64,000 nt of DNA from Bacteroidales bacterium (GTDB lineage: Bacteria > Bacteroidota > Bacteroidia > Bacteroidales > VadinHA17). Where the stretch lies: the NCBI GenBank assembly GCA_022865305.1, contig JALHSP010000056.1, positions 1-64,000 on the forward strand. The letters run 5' to 3'. Positions 1 to 7,479 of this stretch are shown here, one piece after another; position 1 is the stretch's first letter; every line of letters begins with the position of its first letter. The translations under genes were made by a program, and so were the position numbers. The notes under the pieces were generated by a model. The model saw only the letters and a list, made by a program, of their open reading frames with translations. It searched no databases and was not told the DNA's origin.

Positions 1-215
1 ACTCATAATGCGCCACTACTGGTGTTGATTTATAAGCATATTAATACATTTCAATAAAAGAACCAAAAGGGTAAAACTTCATCAGCATTTAAACTATAAA
101 ATTAATAAGGGGTAAATCTAAAGGCGACACTCGTAATGCTCAACAAACTTTGTACCTGGACTGTAAAAACACGTGCCATGCTTCGCTTATTACGGCCTCA
201 GAACGCTCAGCAACA

Positions 216-302
216 TGCCACCCCTGCAACCTGGCTCCTCGCTAAAACAGCCCACAGGGTTGTTTTTAAACGCCCGGCCCTTTTATTGCCGGGCCGTTAG
301 GC
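216..302 (+). repeat. attC-like intergenic repeat, copy A
   Basis: This 87-nt block matches 6145-6231 with 9 mismatches by my count. It ends in TTTATTGCCGGGCCGTTAGGC; the last seven bases (296-302) fit the integron core consensus GTTRRRY. Inside it two stems can be drawn: AAAACA with TGTTTT, and AACGCCCGGC with GCCGGGCCGTT. It precedes the first (broken) gene of the window. The rest of positions 1-449 shows no gene. That this is a recombination site is inferred; a dispersed palindromic repeat of another kind is the alternative. Confidence 0.5.
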
Positions 303-449
303 GTCATATCTTGCGCTCCGAAAACAATTACAATTCCTTGATTTGATACCAATTAAAGTGCAATATCCTAATTGATCAATATCCTTTACACATCTACAAT
401 TAAATTTGTATATTTAATAGTGTCTCAACAAGATATACCATTGTAAGCT

Positions 450-923
450 ATGAGAAAATTAATTTTTATTGTCTTCCTGATATCTCTGAGCAACTTTTTA
501 TATTGTCAAATTGTAATTAAAGATGCTGAAACGGATTAGGAATTTACCATCGATGATAGTGTGAGAGTAACTGTTAAACAAAGTATAGTTTACAGATCAA
601 AAATTGTTGAATATTTTGATGAAGAAAGTAGATCTACAAAAACTGGAAGAGAGTATCTCCCTGATTTAAAAAATTGCGGTTACACAAGTTTTATTTATTC
701 AGAAACGGATACTTTTCTATTATTGGGCATGCCTGGCTGCGTAGATAACGAAGCAGAAGATCCCTGGCTGGTATTCGATATAAAAATAGAGACAGACGGT
801 TATGAAACTGAACAAAGAAGTCAGAGTACACGATTAAATGCACCGAAGCCTGCATATTATTTTTTGGGGCGTAACAATCCGCAGAACAAACCTAATGTAA
901 TTTACTTATTTAAACTTAAGTAA
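450..923 (+). pseudogene. Secreted hypothetical protein, interrupted by a nonsense codon
   Basis: An ATG at 450 opens a clear signal peptide (MRKLIFIVFLISLSNFLYC) in the same frame as the downstream 120-codon reading frame. A single TAG at 537-539 (after residues DAETD) breaks it. Without that codon the product would be 157 residues with no stop until 923. The GTG at 561 that could start the second half has no signal peptide and lies mid-domain, so I treat the gene as one broken unit. I do not recognise the family. It lies between two attC-like repeats (216-302 and 1069-1132), so it would be one cassette. A TAAATTTG box near 401-408 could be a -7 element. Confidence 0.7.
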
Positions 924-1068
924 AATTTAAAGTAGTGGGTTGAATTTATACCTTTATGTCAATCCATTATTTGATTTTAAGTGCTTCCTTAATTATGTAA
1001 TTGCAGCCATGTAAAAAGAATTGATTTTATCGAAATTAAAACCCTATATAGCATTATGATATTGTACC

Positions 1069-1132
1069 TTGCGTCCTGAGTCGTAAGCCCTGCGCCGTGC
1101 TGCTTACTTAATTTATTGCCGGGCCGTTGTGA
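1069..1132 (+). repeat. attC-like intergenic repeat, copy B, with heptad repeats
   Basis: The right arm ATTTATTGCCGGGCCGTTG (1111-1129) matches copy A up to the core, which here is degenerate (GTTGTGA rather than GTTRRRY). The left part, 1069-1103, is five degenerate 7-bp units (ttgcgtc, ctgagtc, gtaagcc, ctgcgcc, gtgctgc) that recur at 6113-6147. It follows the broken gene ending at 923 and precedes the hydrolase. Confidence 0.5.
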
Positions 1133-1199
1133 ATAATACATTATGCGTGTACCAAATATTCAAAAGAATTTTCGATTTATCAACTTAAATACAAATGCA

Positions 1200-2027
1200 A
1201 TGACACGTTACATTTTTCTATTCTTATTTGTATTTACCACTTCATTAGTTTACGGGCAAAATGAGAAAATAAATTATGGTAATAATCCGGCAAATGGTGG
1301 TTGCAAAAGAATTAATGGTATTAACCTGTACTATGAAATTTATGGCAGCGGAAAGCCTTTGGTCTTGCTTCACGGTAGTGGTGGTTCCATAATAGGACAA
1401 ACAGATAGAATTGAATATTTTAAAAAGTATTTCAAGGTTATCGCTATTGATAGCAGAGCCCATGGAAAGTCAATTGATACATCTAATAATAGCTTGACGT
1501 ATGTACAAATGGCTTATGATGTTAAAGTTTTATTGGATAGTTTACAGATTGACAGTGCTTATGTATGGGGACAAAGTGATGGCGGTATTTTAGGCCTCTT
1601 GCTTGCCATTAATTACCCAAATAAATTGGCAAAACTTGCAACTTTTGGTGCAAATATTTTTCCAGGTAATAAAGCCGTATTTGACGAAATAAATAAAATG
1701 GTCATTGATTCACTTAAGATTACAAAAGATATTCACACAAAAAGATTATACTCGCTATTAGCTTACCAACCACATATCACTGAGAAACAATTGTCTGAGA
1801 TCAAATGCCCAGTCCTTATAATGACAGGTGACAGAGATGCAATACGGCTTGAACATTCGATTAAAATATTCAATAACATACCAAATTCGAATTTATTTGT
1901 AATGCCTGGGGCGACACATTATGGATCATATCAAAAACCAGACTTGTTTAATGCTGTTCTCATTGATTTTCTTAATTCACCATTTTCAAAATTATCCACA
2001 GTTGACATTCTAAGTGGGAAACTTTGA
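1200..2027 (+). CDS. Secreted alpha/beta hydrolase
   Basis: This is an alpha/beta-hydrolase-fold enzyme, likely an esterase or peptidase acting in the periplasm; its substrate cannot be told. From the ATG at 1200 it starts with a signal peptide (MTRYIFLFLFVFTTSLVYGQ). An earlier in-frame ATG at 1143 adds 19 residues without a hydrophobic core, so I prefer 1200. The oxyanion-loop HG motif (LLHGSGG), the nucleophile elbow GQSDGG with Ser126, the acid in TGDRDA (about Asp213) and the His in GATHYG (about His240) form a complete catalytic set. At 275 residues the length is normal. It is a stand-alone gene placed after attC-like copy B. Confidence 0.85.
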   Translation: MTRYIFLFLFVFTTSLVYGQNEKINYGNNPANGGCKRINGINLYYEIYGSGKPLVLLHGSGGSIIGQTDRIEYFKKYFKVIAIDSRAHGKSIDTSNNSLTYVQMAYDVKVLLDSLQIDSAYVWGQSDGGILGLLLAINYPNKLAKLATFGANIFPGNKAVFDEINKMVIDSLKITKDIHTKRLYSLLAYQPHITEKQLSEIKCPVLIMTGDRDAIRLEHSIKIFNNIPNSNLFVMPGATHYGSYQKPDLFNAVLIDFLNSPFSKLSTVDILSGKL

Positions 2028-2133
2028 AAGGGAAATGATTTCAGTTCCTGAATATTTATTTTTTTGCGAAAATAATTTACTACTCACAACACAGACAATG
2101 TAAATAAGCTAAAGTAAATAAGCTCAACCAAGA

Positions 2134-2161
2134 ACGCACGACTCAAGACGCACGACACATG
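2134..2161 (+). repeat. Short heptanucleotide repeat
   Basis: Four 7-bp units (acgcacg, actcaag, acgcacg, acacatg) lie in the spacer 2028-2285, just after a duplicated GTAAATAAGCT at about 2099 and 2113. The same kind of heptad run occurs at 1069, 6113, 41658 (reverse strand) and, with another unit, at 54185. Otherwise the spacer shows no gene. Confidence 0.5.
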
Positions 2162-2285
2162 GTAGAAGGATTCGGATATTTAGAAAACCAATTGGAATAA
2201 TTTTTGCTGATATTTCTTTAAAAAGAACCCTAACTGCAACTTAATACCTAAGGCCTGCTTATCCATACGTTCAAATGATAAACCT

Positions 2286-2789
2286 ATGAAAACGAAACTT
2301 TTTTTTACAATCCTGACAATACTATTAGTCTCTTTTGGCTGTAAAAAAATGGACTATGATAATCCTGAAGTGGAAAATTATATTAGCCTGCTGAAAAATG
2401 GGAAATATAATTCATACGAATTACCGGAATTTAATCGCTCAGATATTTCTGCACTTCTAATCTATAGAAACGATACGACCATTATTTATAAATTCCCGGT
2501 AAATCCTATTTCCTCATATGCAATGATGAAATGCAAATTGGGAATAGTTGTCTTATGGACTGTAGAATCAATCAGGGCAGTTGAAATAGATAGTGAAAAT
2601 TTGATTGGAAGATTTCCTTCTCAAGACCCACTTTTAGCATTAAGGGATAATCCATCTGTCTGGGTTTTTGATGAAGAATCTCATTTGAGTGCAGCTAAGG
2701 CATATTATAATTGGTGGAAATCAAATCCAATCTTCACAAATAAAATGAAGATTGATCCTTTGAATGACACAAAATATATATGGCATTAA
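2286..2789 (+). CDS. Lipoprotein of unknown function (DUF4943-like)
   Basis: A 167-residue lipoprotein: MKTKLFFTILTILLVSFGC is a signal peptide ending in a lipobox with Cys19. The mature part begins KKMDYDNPEVENYISLLKNGKY, followed by ELPEF, RSDISALL, a PVNPISSY stretch, LWTVESIRA and GRFPSQDP. This layout recalls a Bacteroidota lipoprotein family with calcium-binding-like or DUF4943-like annotation, but that is from memory and uncertain. Exposed in the envelope, role unknown. It seems intact and lies between the hydrolase and attC-like copy C. Confidence 0.65.
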   Translation: MKTKLFFTILTILLVSFGCKKMDYDNPEVENYISLLKNGKYNSYELPEFNRSDISALLIYRNDTTIIYKFPVNPISSYAMMKCKLGIVVLWTVESIRAVEIDSENLIGRFPSQDPLLALRDNPSVWVFDEESHLSAAKAYYNWWKSNPIFTNKMKIDPLNDTKYIWH

Positions 2790-2830
2790 ATCAGGACTTT
2801 AAATATGCGCACTCAAAGGCGACCGGTTGA

Positions 2831-2936
2831 GGAGCCCCGCTCTGCGGGGTAAACTCCGCGACTAAATCCCGACTTACGCTTCAGCGGAACGTCGGGACGG
2901 CAGGTGACAGGTAACTTTTATTGCCAGGCTTTATGC
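2831..2936 (+). repeat. attC-like intergenic repeat, copy C
   Basis: Two hairpins come first: CCCCGC with GCGGGG (2835-2849) and TCCCGAC with GTCGGGA (2867-2897). They are followed by the arm CTTTTATTGCCAGGCTTTATGC (about 2915-2936), which matches the shared right arm but has TTTATGC in place of GTTRRRY. It lies between the lipoprotein (ends 2789) and the barrel gene (starts 2986). Confidence 0.45.
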
Positions 2937-2985
2937 ATAATTCCTTCTTAAATTTGACATATTCTCAATTAATAAAAACAGATTT

Positions 2986-3561
2986 ATGAAAAATGCAACT
3001 TTACTGATCGGACTATTTCTTCTCTATGGATCTCTTTATGGACAGGATAATATTAATACAAAAAACAGTGCAAGATTTGGCATAAACAGAGCATTTTTTG
3101 GCGCCGGAGATGTTATTGGACCAGGGATTTATGGGGAGTATTCATATTCATTAAATGATTACTTCGCATTGACACCCAGAATAATGATTGCATACGGTAA
3201 CCGTAAAGGAGATGGCCATTATTCCCATGCTTCATCATTTGGGACAAGTTTATCTATCAGGATTACTCCATTACCCAGGTTATTAAGCAGATTAAAATTT
3301 GATTTTGGTGGGCTATATCATAGATTTATTGACACTTATGGTAATATAGGTCAAAAAGACCAATATGGACAATATTTTTCTACATATACTTATTATTATG
3401 TAGAGAATCTATTTGGACTGATCGGTTCTTTGAATATTAATGTAATTGAATCAAAAAAGGCAGAAATAGGATTAAGATTTGATACGCTGACAAGTTTTAC
3501 CGAAGGCTACTTTAACTGTGATTCCTGGCAGACAGGAGTATATGTTGGATTAAAATTCTAA
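2986..3561 (+). CDS. Outer-membrane beta-barrel protein
   Basis: A 191-residue protein with a cleavable signal peptide (MKNATLLIGLFLLYGSLYGQ) and then alternating aromatic/polar segments typical of an 8-10-strand barrel (IYGEYSYSL, FALTPRIMIAYG, FGTSLSIRI, LFGLIGSLNINVI, TGVYVGLKF). It ends in Phe, as expected for BAM-dependent insertion. Ligand or role is unknown. It precedes the integrase-like fragment by 9 nt. Confidence 0.75.
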   Translation: MKNATLLIGLFLLYGSLYGQDNINTKNSARFGINRAFFGAGDVIGPGIYGEYSYSLNDYFALTPRIMIAYGNRKGDGHYSHASSFGTSLSIRITPLPRLLSRLKFDFGGLYHRFIDTYGNIGQKDQYGQYFSTYTYYYVENLFGLIGSLNINVIESKKAEIGLRFDTLTSFTEGYFNCDSWQTGVYVGLKF

Positions 3562-3570
3562 AAAATAACT

Positions 3571-3690
3571 ATGCCTGGCACGGATAATAAATCTGATTAT
3601 AAGAAGCCAAAACTTTTAGAACAGGTACGGCAGTTTATCCGGGCAAAACATTTAGAAAAAGTTAAGGAAACTCATCAAAATGATTTGTAA
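3571..3690 (+). pseudogene. N-terminal fragment of an integron-type tyrosine recombinase
   Basis: A 39-codon frame (ATG 3571, TAA 3688) encodes MPGTDNKSDY followed by KKPKLLEQVRQFIRAKHLEK and then VKETHQNDL. The block PKLLEQVRQFIRAKH resembles the start of the SAM-like core-binding domain of integron integrases and related Bacteroidota recombinases (pattern K-x-L-x-Q-[LV]-R-x-x-I-R-x-x-H). After that His the match fades, and the whole catalytic domain is missing, so it can only be a remnant. Its presence inside a row of attC-like repeats is what makes it notable. A chance short helix is the alternative. Confidence 0.5.
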
Positions 3691-3742
3691 AATAAATATG
3701 TAAGCTTATATTTACTATAAGTAATTAATAGGGAAAATACTC

Positions 3743-4576
3743 ATGGAAGAAAAAAACCTTGTCTACCGCGGAAAGTCGAAAGATGTTTTTAATATAACAG
3801 AAGGACCTTATGCTGGTAAGTATCGATTTGTTTTTACAGATAAAGCGACAGGCTACATAGAAAACGGAAAAACTGTTTTTGATCCCGGATATGATAATGT
3901 TGTCGGTAACATTCCCGGGAAAGGTGCTATTGCGTGCAGGTTTGCGACACATTTCTTTAAACTGCTGAAAGAGAAAGGCATCCCTTCACATTACATCGAC
4001 ACAATAAAAGAGAATGAAATGATTGTGGAACCCGCCATCCCGCTAAGCATGCCGTCGGAATCACCGGAATTTCCCGGATCAGCTCCCCTGCTGAATCTTG
4101 AGTTCACCTGGAGAAATAACGCAACCGGGAGTTTCTGGAGAAGATACCCTTTTGTGAAACCCTGTAAGAATCTTAACAAGGTAGTTGAGATATGGACAAA
4201 GGGAGATAGTGATATCCTCATTACCATGGAAGCATTAGAAGCTACAGGCGCTATGAGTAAAGATGAGATCGACCAAAGCGTAGAGCTTGTGAAGAACATT
4301 GCTGAAATCGTTTCTCAGGAATTTGAATTAAAAGATCTCCATGTCATAGATGGTAAGTTCGAATTAGGCAGATTGAAATATGGAGACGGGAAAATTGTAC
4401 TCATTGACGAAATATCTCCGGATGTATTGCGTGTGTGCAAGGGACATTTTCCCGATAAAAATGGTAACTGCGCAGTATATGAACAATGTACGGTAACGAA
4501 CTACTCTGAAGGCAAGAGGACAATTAAAAATAAGAACCAGGTTTCCGCTGCTGATTTCATAAATATTTTTCTATAA
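3743..4576 (+). CDS. purC: SAICAR synthase-like (phosphoribosylaminoimidazole-succinocarboxamide synthase)
   Basis: SAICAR synthase joins aspartate to CAIR with ATP in purine synthesis, in the cytoplasm. The family start is visible as YRGKSKDVF (residues 8-16), followed by GNIPGKGAIACRFATHFFKLL and the late nucleotide/metal signature IDEISPDVLRV. The length, 277 residues, is within family range and the frame is intact. It stands alone, without other pur genes, in a region of cassette-like genes, so it may be a second copy or a paralogue acting on another substrate. Upstream spacing of about 50 nt after the integrase-like fragment gives no operon link. Confidence 0.8.
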   Translation: MEEKNLVYRGKSKDVFNITEGPYAGKYRFVFTDKATGYIENGKTVFDPGYDNVVGNIPGKGAIACRFATHFFKLLKEKGIPSHYIDTIKENEMIVEPAIPLSMPSESPEFPGSAPLLNLEFTWRNNATGSFWRRYPFVKPCKNLNKVVEIWTKGDSDILITMEALEATGAMSKDEIDQSVELVKNIAEIVSQEFELKDLHVIDGKFELGRLKYGDGKIVLIDEISPDVLRVCKGHFPDKNGNCAVYEQCTVTNYSEGKRTIKNKNQVSAADFINIFL

Positions 4577-4593
4577 TAAATTCTGATCCGGAC

Positions 4594-4648
4594 AAACTCA
4601 TCCACCTGGGGATTTTGTCACCTTTCATGTACCCGGATAAATTGTCAC
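4594..4648 (-). repeat. Two directly repeated GTGACAA motifs, possible IS terminus remnant
   Basis: On the minus strand GTGACAATTTATCCGGGT and GTGACAAAATCCCCAGGTG occur about 26 nt apart, and a third partial copy (TTTGTCCGG) follows. Spaced multiple terminal repeats like this are seen at ends of IS21-type elements, but no transposase is near. The rest of 4577-4809 holds a weak TTTTAATGCCAGG arm (about 4750-4763), possibly another attC-like half. Confidence 0.2.
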
Positions 4649-4809
4649 TATAAGCCCGGCAATGAATCATACACATGACCATCAGGACCAATTTAAACCG
4701 TCATTAAAAAAATAAATTCCTACACTAAAACCTGATTGGAATAGAAGTAACGTAATTTGCTTTTAATGCCAGGTTCAATTATTTTAAATTAATATTATTG
4801 AATACCCAA

Positions 4810-5288
4810 ATGAAAAAGTACTTTATTTTACCGGTAAATTTACAGTAGCTCATATAGTTACTTATTTTATAGCCGGTGCACTCGCCTACCCGCTTCTGAC
4901 AAAACAGTTTTATGTTGGTTCAAATCCTGTTTTTTCATCATTCATGGTAACACAAAGTGATACCGAATTATGGGCTAACGTAATGAAGTTGATATTACCT
5001 GGACAATTGCTTCGAGGTATTCTTATGGCTTCAGCTCTTTATCCATTTTATGAGATTTTATGTAATTGGAAGTATTCAAAAAGATTTTTTACAGTGACAA
5101 GTATTTATGTAATTTTCGGCTTTTGGGCTAGTGCTGTAGCAGCACCTGGTACAATAGATGGATTAATATATATGAGACCGGAAATATCTGGTTATGCTCA
5201 CTTTATGGTCCAGCCTGAAATAGTTGGACAAGGTATTTTATTAGGACTCTGGTTTGCCTGGTGGATCAGACCTAAACAACATAAGTAA
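4810..5288 (+). pseudogene. Small membrane protein with a frameshift just after the start codon
   Basis: The ATG at 4810 is followed by a run of five A. In that frame a TAG stops translation after 12 codons. With six A the product would read MKKVLYFTGKFTVAHIVTYF and continue in the long frame through the Met codon at 4944 to 5288, giving about 159 residues. The open frame is clean from 4788 on, so the first 45 residues are conserved coding sequence without a start. Several hydrophobic segments (about 12-30, 60-80, 95-115, 130-150) suggest four membrane helices. Family not recognised. A homopolymer sequencing error would explain it equally well. Confidence 0.65.
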
Positions 5289-5291
5289 AAG

Positions 5292-5376
5292 AAAATAAAC
5301 TCAGCCTCCTCCGCCAGTCAGCGGATTTGGCTGACACTGGTAATGTTTACTTGCCCATAACAGCGCACTGTTATTT
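5292..5376 (+). repeat. attC-like structured spacer, copy D
   Basis: Nested stems are AATAAAC/GTTTACTT (5294-5300 with 5345-5352), CAGCC/GGCTG (5302-5306 with 5329-5333) and CCGC/GCGG (5311-5324). A second hairpin, ATAACAG-cgca-CTGTTAT (5357-5374), follows. The right arm reads GTTTACTTGCCCATAAC, a diverged form of the CTTTATTGCC arm. It separates two membrane-protein genes. Confidence 0.4.
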
Positions 5377-5414
5377 GATACTAACTTTTTTTAGATTATT
5401 GCAGGAGGTATATT

Positions 5415-6101
5415 ATGAACTTTGATCCTAAAGTTTTTGGAGAAGGTTTTCACAGATTTGTTCAAATGGAAATTGACATTTTCGGAATTCCTTTAAGTAT
5501 ATTTTTTCATGTCGTTACGTTGGTAATCTTATTTTTGGTTTTTAGATATGGAAATAAATACAGGAAATTGTTTGCCATATACTTTGCTTTTAACTGGTTA
5601 TTCCTTTTTGGTTATTGGGGTGTTTTCGCTATAATTTACTGGTCAAAAATAGGTATACCATATTTAGCTTCATTTATATTAGCTCCTATTTTGTTAGGTT
5701 TTATCGTTTTTCATTGGATAAAAGAAATTATCAATCCTAAATTCGACCTGGATTTTAAAAATGTAAAAGGATATAAATTCGTTATTTTATTAATTACGAT
5801 ATGGGGATTCTGGTATCCAACATATATTTACGGACAAGGTTTCATATTTAGTGTAAAGGATGCTTTATTGTCAAATTATGGATTGATGCCATGTCCGACA
5901 ACAATGGTTGTTCTAAGTCTTATGACATTAAAATATCCGAATGGGAATAAAAAGCTTTATAATCTTTTTACAGCTTATGCTCTTTTTCTTGGAACTGGAT
6001 CTGTTCTATCGGGATGGTTACCGGATATACCTTTTATAATTCTAGGGATATATTCGCTATACTTAATTTTATCTATGCACGACACAAGGCTCAAGGTATA
6101 A
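5415..6101 (+). CDS. Multi-spanning membrane protein (DUF6064-like)
   Basis: A 228-residue integral membrane protein with about six to seven helices (residues about 25-42, 52-75, 80-98, 120-137, 150-175, 185-220). The segment GLMPCPTTMVVLSLMTLKYP resembles the conserved CPTT motif of the DUF6064 family, whose function is unknown; the assignment is from memory. A strong ribosome binding site, AGGAGG, lies at 5404-5409. The gene stands alone between attC-like copies D and E. Confidence 0.65.
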   Translation: MNFDPKVFGEGFHRFVQMEIDIFGIPLSIFFHVVTLVILFLVFRYGNKYRKLFAIYFAFNWLFLFGYWGVFAIIYWSKIGIPYLASFILAPILLGFIVFHWIKEIINPKFDLDFKNVKGYKFVILLITIWGFWYPTYIYGQGFIFSVKDALLSNYGLMPCPTTMVVLSLMTLKYPNGNKKLYNLFTAYALFLGTGSVLSGWLPDIPFIILGIYSLYLILSMHDTRLKV

Positions 6102-6112
6102 ATGTTTTGACC

Positions 6113-6231
6113 CTGCGTCCTAAGTCGTAAACCCTGCACCATTCTGCCACCCCTGCAGTCTGGCTCCTCGCTAAAACATTTCACAGGGCTGTTTTTAAAC
6201 GCTCGGCCCTTTTATTGCCGGGCTGTTAGGT
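6113..6231 (+). repeat. attC-like intergenic repeat, copy E, with heptad repeats
   Basis: Positions 6145-6231 are the second copy of the 87-nt block at 216-302 (9 mismatches). The end is GCCGGGCTGTTAGGT, whose last seven bases (6225-6231) fit GTTRRRY. Five heptads (ctgcgtc, ctaagtc, gtaaacc, ctgcacc, attctgc) precede it at 6113-6147 and match those of copy B. It starts 11 nt after the stop of the DUF6064-like gene. Confidence 0.55.
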
Positions 6232-6359
6232 TGCATAGCATGATACTCATAAAGACCATACCTAAAGGATTTATAAGTATTCTTATCCAAAGTATAAATA
6301 AGGTAACATTTATTTAACATTAATAAGGCATTCAAGCTCTTGCACATTAGATAATTATT

Positions 6360-6842
6360 ATGATAGAATCTTCATCAATAACAAGCGAAATCCTCTCCTT
6401 AATTGAGGACTGGGAACCAAGACTATCCTCCCTTCCCCATGAGATAATTACCCAACGGAGAAACAGTCAAAACCGGACAATCAAACAAATACTTGGACAC
6501 CTGATTGATTCTACTTCGAACAATACTCACAGGATTGTTCACCTTCAGTATCAACCAAGTCCATTGACTTTCCCAAACTATGCAACTTTTGGAAATAATG
6601 ACCGCTGGATTGCAATTCAGGATTATCAAAATGAGGACTGGATGACCATGATCCAACTATGGAAATATTCGCTCCTGCACTTTTGTCATGTAATCAAAAA
6701 CGTAAATGATGACAAACTTGAAAACGAGTGGATTTCAGGATCTGACAAGACAATTACCTTAAAATCGATGATTATTGATTTCCCAAGACATCTTAAATTG
6801 CACATTTCAGAGATTAATGAACTGATTAATAAAAACTACTGA
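6360..6842 (+). CDS. DinB-family putative metal-dependent protein
   Basis: A four-helix-bundle DinB/YfiT-type protein of 160 residues, cytoplasmic. The usual three-His metal site is visible: His47 in the ILGHLIDS motif, and His144 and His148 in PRHLKLHISEI near the C terminus. DinB relatives include thiol transferases and damage-induced proteins; the reaction here cannot be told. It starts at ATG 6360 and ends 6 nt before the DUF3795 gene, so the two form a unit and would share one cassette. DinB genes are common passengers of mobile cassettes. Confidence 0.8.
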   Translation: MIESSSITSEILSLIEDWEPRLSSLPHEIITQRRNSQNRTIKQILGHLIDSTSNNTHRIVHLQYQPSPLTFPNYATFGNNDRWIAIQDYQNEDWMTMIQLWKYSLLHFCHVIKNVNDDKLENEWISGSDKTITLKSMIIDFPRHLKLHISEINELINKNY

Positions 6843-6848
6843 TTCTTC

Positions 6849-7265
6849 ATGAGTACATCCGTAAAATTTGACAGATCCATGATTGCCCCATGTGGTATGA
6901 ATTGTGGAACTTGTATCGCCTACCTTAGAGACAAAAACAAATGTTGTGGCTGTTGTCCAGACTCTGGATTTAAACCCAATCACTGTGCGCAATGCAGGAT
7001 TAAAAATTGTGACCTTCTTGAAAAGACAACCTCAAAGTTTTGTTACGACTGCGAAAAATTTCCATGTCAGAGATTAAAACAACTTGACAAACGATATAGG
7101 ACAAAATATAAAACAAGTTTTATTCAAAATCTTTTAACAATAAAAGAAACCGGGATTACAAATTTTCTTGCATTTGAATCTAAGAGAAGGACTTGTCCAA
7201 ATTGCGGATCAATTGTAAGTGTCCACCGGGACAATTGCCAGACCTGTAATTATGAATTAAACTAA
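6849..7265 (+). CDS. DUF3795 cysteine-rich zinc-binding protein
   Basis: A 138-residue cytoplasmic protein packed with cysteines: APCGMNCGTCIAY (about 14-26), CCGCCPDSG, HCAQCRIKNC, FCYDCEKFPC, then a C-terminal zinc ribbon CPNCG...CQTC. The first part is the DUF3795 layout (CGxxCxxC and YxCxxFPC). The function is unknown, zinc or Fe-S binding is likely. Its start overlaps no gene and lies 6 nt after the DinB stop, suggesting co-translation. Confidence 0.85.
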   Translation: MSTSVKFDRSMIAPCGMNCGTCIAYLRDKNKCCGCCPDSGFKPNHCAQCRIKNCDLLEKTTSKFCYDCEKFPCQRLKQLDKRYRTKYKTSFIQNLLTIKETGITNFLAFESKRRTCPNCGSIVSVHRDNCQTCNYELN

Positions 7266-7320
7266 TAAAACCTGGTGATGATACTAACAATCTGGAGGAG
7301 CAACGACATTTTATTCATCC

Positions 7321-7376
7321 CCTTATGAGCCAAGGCCTTATGAGCTATCCCGCTGTGCGGGATCGATTCCGCCGGC
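7321..7376 (+). repeat. Structured spacer with duplicated decamer and hairpin
   Basis: CCTTATGAGC occurs at 7321-7330 and again at 7336-7345, followed by the perfect hairpin ATCCCGC-tgt-GCGGGAT (7347-7363) and CCGCCGGCAACC. It sits where an attC-like site would be expected in the 215-nt spacer, but the TTTATTGCC arm is missing. No gene is seen in the spacer. Confidence 0.35.
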
Positions 7377-7479
7377 AACCATTAGAAAGAGTGATTAGAT
7401 GATAAATATGTAAATAACTGAATTTAAATTCTAATTTTGATATTAGTCAGTTTCAACTAATAATTTAACAAAAACGAAT

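Noticed and set aside
561-923. Independent gene starting at GTG 561
   Set aside because: The same frame extends back to a signal peptide at 450, broken only by one TAG, so it is the 3' part of a broken gene.
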